Origin: Allolobophora icterica
Lineage: Eukaryota > Annelida > Clitellata > Crassiclitellata > Lumbricidae
Direction: 5' to 3'
Length of the DNA stretch: 64,000 bases
NCBI GenBank assembly: GCA_963556255.1
Contig: OY744607.1
Location: 55,702,633-55,766,632, forward strand
Under the pieces are notes generated by a model that had not been told where the DNA came from, ran no database searches, and saw only the letters and a list, made by a program, of their open reading frames with translations. A program made the translations under genes and the position numbers. Position 1 is the stretch's first letter; each line of letters starts with the position of its first letter. This document shows, in pieces, positions 61,820 to 64,000 of this stretch.

Positions 61820-62906
61820 TAAATAATTAATTAACAAACAGTTGAATGAATGATTGAATGAAAGAATGATCATAAAAATGAATGAACTGCTGTTGCTCAT
61901 AAAAGGACAATCAAAGACCAGACACAGAGGTAGGTAAAGATACAGCAAGTGCGACATAGACAAAGGCAAGTGCAGAGACATATACTGAGACACATACCTC
62001 ATGAAGATTTCAACAGAGAATTTCTGCCTCAACAGGTCAAAAAGTGACGATCCAATCATGACAGCAACCTACGCAACAACAAACAACAACAATGATGACA
62101 ACAAAAAAGAAACACCCATGACAACAAACAAGAATAACGACAAATACAACAACAAACTAGACCAGAAACAACAACAGTGGCAACAAACTAGAATGATGAC
62201 AAGAAACAACAAATAACAATGATGACAACAATGATGAAATCTTGTATAGGGTAAAAGACTCCAACGTTCCCTAAAAGTTCTTTCGCTTTCGACAAACTCT
62301 GTAAGCTCACACATCAAAGTGGGAATTTGGTAGGACACGGTATGTCCAGTTGGTTAGAGTGCTCGCATTATAACCCAAACAGTACGGGTTCAAGTCTCCA
62401 CTAAGTTGGTTACTGTGTATGAACCTTGAGCAAGTCCATCACTCACAATTGCTCAGCACCATCAATGGACATCGATGTTCTGTCATATGTCCACTTCTGA
62501 AACTTAAGGAGTCCAATATCAAACGCAGTTATTGTATCAAACGGAGTTGTATTGTATGAAAGACAGTTATAATTTTTTGTATTAAATAAAGTTGCATTGT
62601 ATGAAAGACAGTTGTATTTTTTTGTATCAAATACAGCTGTATTGTATCAAATACAGTTGTAATGTATGAAAGACAGTTGTACTGCATTGAATACAGAACT
62701 TGTACTGTATTGTATTGTTTCAAAATCGAATTCATCACAAACCATGAATCCAGCGAAGATGTATCCATGTGGAATCGTTCCTCGGTGTGCGTCATCTTTG
62801 TTGGATGATTCGACCGGAGTCAGAGCAGGGGTCCATTCGAGAACAAATGTATACATCGATCCCTCGAAGAGAGACTGAATCAATCCAAGGCACAGGATCT
62901 TGTGGT
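57875..62906 (-). CDS. MFSD5: MFSD5-like transporter, C-terminal half (5' exons outside the window or unseen)
   Basis: Seven exons close in phase: 62906-62743, 62068-61998, 61415-61361, 60267-60165, 59649-59582, 58932-58853 and 57974-57875. They encode 212 residues to the stop. From recall, MFSD5 motifs align in order: LIQSLFEGSMYTFVLEWTPAL, GYIFAGFM, MIGSSLFDLL, FSGFLVFEICVGIFWPSMS, RDRYVPEATRATIMNFFRVP, then hydrophobic helices and a polar tail ending IEKI. MFSD5 is a major-facilitator protein proposed to carry molybdate. About six membrane helices are covered. One loop, after IVVVILLQ, is about ten residues shorter than in human. The first exon here begins in phase 2, so at least one more exon lies upstream. 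Confidence 0.9.
58250..58420 (+). repeat. tRNA-derived SINE with AAT tail
   Basis: Head 'ccaattggttagaacgtgac', end 'agtggcacttaataaatgca', then AAT repeats. In an MFSD5 intron. Confidence 0.75.
59225..59400 (+). mobile_element. LINE 3' end
   Basis: Sister of 10480-10695 ('tcttcctctgttccagaaac', 'ttgggagc' and 'gtggcactttaataaatg'). Confidence 0.6.
59795..60080. repeat. Minisatellite, unit about 16 bp
   Basis: About 17 diverged copies of 'ccttctgttaccttac' and 'ataccttctgttacc', in an MFSD5 intron. Confidence 0.85.
60507..60941. mobile_element. hAT-type MITE
   Basis: The ends are TAGGGCTGTTCCGAAT and TAGGGCTGTACCAAAT (from the right). The exact duplication gttatata lies at 60499-60506 and 60942-60949. 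Inverted 'attcggccgaatag' blocks lie inside both ends. Confidence 0.93.
61110..61320 (+). repeat. tRNA-derived SINE, TATTG-tail subfamily
   Basis: Head 'catggtagctgactggttag' and 'acggattcaatcctc' (boxes A and B), body 'gagtaagtccttcgctc', tail 'gcagttgtattgtattgtat'. Confidence 0.85.
61625..61815 (+). repeat. tRNA-derived SINE, AATAAT-tail subfamily
   Basis: Head 'ggtggccgtttggttaaaac', body 'gagcaagtcctttactcc', end 'ttatataaaagcataataat' and an AAT array. Confidence 0.85.
62335..62725 (+). repeat. tRNA-derived SINE, TATTG-tail subfamily, plus derived minisatellite
   Basis: Head 'tccagttggttagagtgctc' and 'cgggttcaagtctc'. The tail 'gcagttattgtatcaaac' has expanded into about eight degenerate units of 'gtattgtatgaaagacagtt' that end beside the MFSD5 donor at 62742. 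Confidence 0.8.
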
Positions 62907-63479
62907 CTAGAAAAACAAACCAAAACCTTTTCACACAATGCTCATCTAATCTAATCTCATTAATCTAATCTGTTATGATTAATATAATTTATGTTAAAAT
63001 CAAATAGCAAATCCTATTCCTCTAATCTATTCTGATTACTTTAATTTAATCTCATCTGATATAATCTTAGTGCCTCTGATGAGGTCCTCTCTTGAAGTGG
63101 CACGGTATAAATTCACGACAGAATTACAGTTACCGCATGTCAATCTGATTAGCGTAATCTAATTAATGTAACCTAAGAAATCTAATTATGATCTGATTAA
63201 CCAAATCTGTTTAATCTAATCTAATCTTTAAGCGACTTGACTCTTTCAAAAAAGCCAACCACTCTGGCAGATGAGAAGAAGAAGAGCAGTAACCCATTGG
63301 GTAGGAAGTATTATCAACTTCATTTTTCTTAGCCTCAGCATATGAGCGAGGGTAGTTACTAGTTAGTCCTCTCCATCTTTCCACTGACAGCCGAGTTTAA
63401 CAGAGGATGCGAATGGAACTGAAATCTCGAAATACCTCTCTGCCCTGGTGGAGATTTGAACCCTCAACCTTTGGGTGTA
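62907..63479. other. MFSD5 intron or 5' flank, AT-rich
   Basis: 'ctaatctaatct' degenerate repeats lie at 62945-63230, then a copy of the 'cttagcctcagcatatgag' repeat (63270-63390). No further MFSD5 exon was recognised. Confidence 0.45.
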
Positions 63480-64000
63480 TATTATTATTATTAATATTCT
63501 TTATTGATAAACCAAAAGCGAACCGCACATTGGAGAACAAGTATAGAAAAATATAAAACATAGAAGTAATAAGAAGATAATAATATTTGAAAAAAAAAAA
63601 AAAAAAAAAGAGTATACATTTAAATTTTTAAAAGTAGAAAATTACTAATAACACTAAATCAAAGCATCATAGCAAGAGAGAAAATTTAAATCTATAATAG
63701 TTACTATTATCTGAAAAGGGTAGCAGAATTTGAGAAGTTTTACTAATTAAACAACATCAAAAAGCATCCTAATAATAAAGCTTTTTCTAGTCAGATTATC
63801 AGAACGAGGTAGAGTAAGATTATGGCCTCTGGGGCGCAACAGGTAACCGGTCGATTTAATTTGAGGCAATAGACCATGAAGGACATGACCATCAAAGCTT
63901 CTTATGGCTAAGAAGAGACGGATATCAGCTGATTGACAGAGTTGAGCATAGGAAGGGTTGTCTTCAGGTAAGTAATGTCCTCTCATAAGTCGTCTTATAA
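63480..64000 (-). mobile_element. LINE 3' end, runs off the window
   Basis: Minus-strand PSYAQLCQSADIRLFLAI, IKSTGYLLRPRGHNLTLP and DNLTRKSFIIRMLF, the C-terminus of a jockey/CR1-like ORF. About 250 bp of 3' non-coding sequence ending 'caataaagaat' and (AAT)n follow. An A-run lies at 63591-63609. Confidence 0.8.

Overview
The window is animal nuclear DNA. It has GT-AG introns, interrupted genes with animal orthologues, long microsatellites and a very dense load of transposable elements. A marine invertebrate is my best guess: Gmr1-like gypsy, REL-type non-LTR elements, tRNA-headed SINEs and many hAT MITEs all occur together. I cannot name the phylum from the sequence.

Six host genes can be assembled exon by exon, with splice phases that close exactly. 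In order they are PRMT5 (minus, 3' part outside the window, 1-4079), an LRRC27-like leucine-rich-repeat protein (minus, 7069-16427), a four-EF-hand calmodulin-like protein (plus, 19587-35528), SUCLG1, the succinyl-CoA ligase alpha subunit (plus, 41105-48460), the mitochondrial glutaredoxin GLRX5 (minus, 51470-52497) and an MFSD5-like transporter (minus, 5' part outside the window, 57875-62906). They are unrelated neighbours: arginine methylation, a structural LRR protein, Ca2+ binding, the TCA cycle, Fe-S cluster delivery and membrane transport. SUCLG1 and GLRX5 are both mitochondrial, but I see no shared regulation.

Most of the remaining DNA is mobile. The first intron of the calmodulin-like gene is 11.9 kb and starts with a GC donor. 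It holds a complete-looking Ty3/gypsy element (20297-26417) with identical 480-bp LTRs, three copies of a non-LTR element carrying a restriction-like endonuclease domain, another LINE 3' end, and several AAT/ATT and GT arrays. The gypsy element has its integrase zinc finger upstream of reverse transcriptase and a SCAN-like Gag, the Gmr1 arrangement. Its integrase catalytic core is missing.

Elsewhere there are eleven hAT-type elements or relics, most with exact 8-bp target duplications; one TA-flanked MITE; two tail subfamilies of a tRNA-derived SINE; about a dozen 5'-truncated LINE 3' ends; and minisatellites close to splice sites. Three local oddities deserve attention. A tandem repeat in SUCLG1 carries copies of its own 3' splice site, part of LRRC27 exon 1 is duplicated inside intron 1, and the palindrome TAGGCCTA occurs at least 13 times.

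No true tRNA or rRNA genes and no CRISPR arrays were found.
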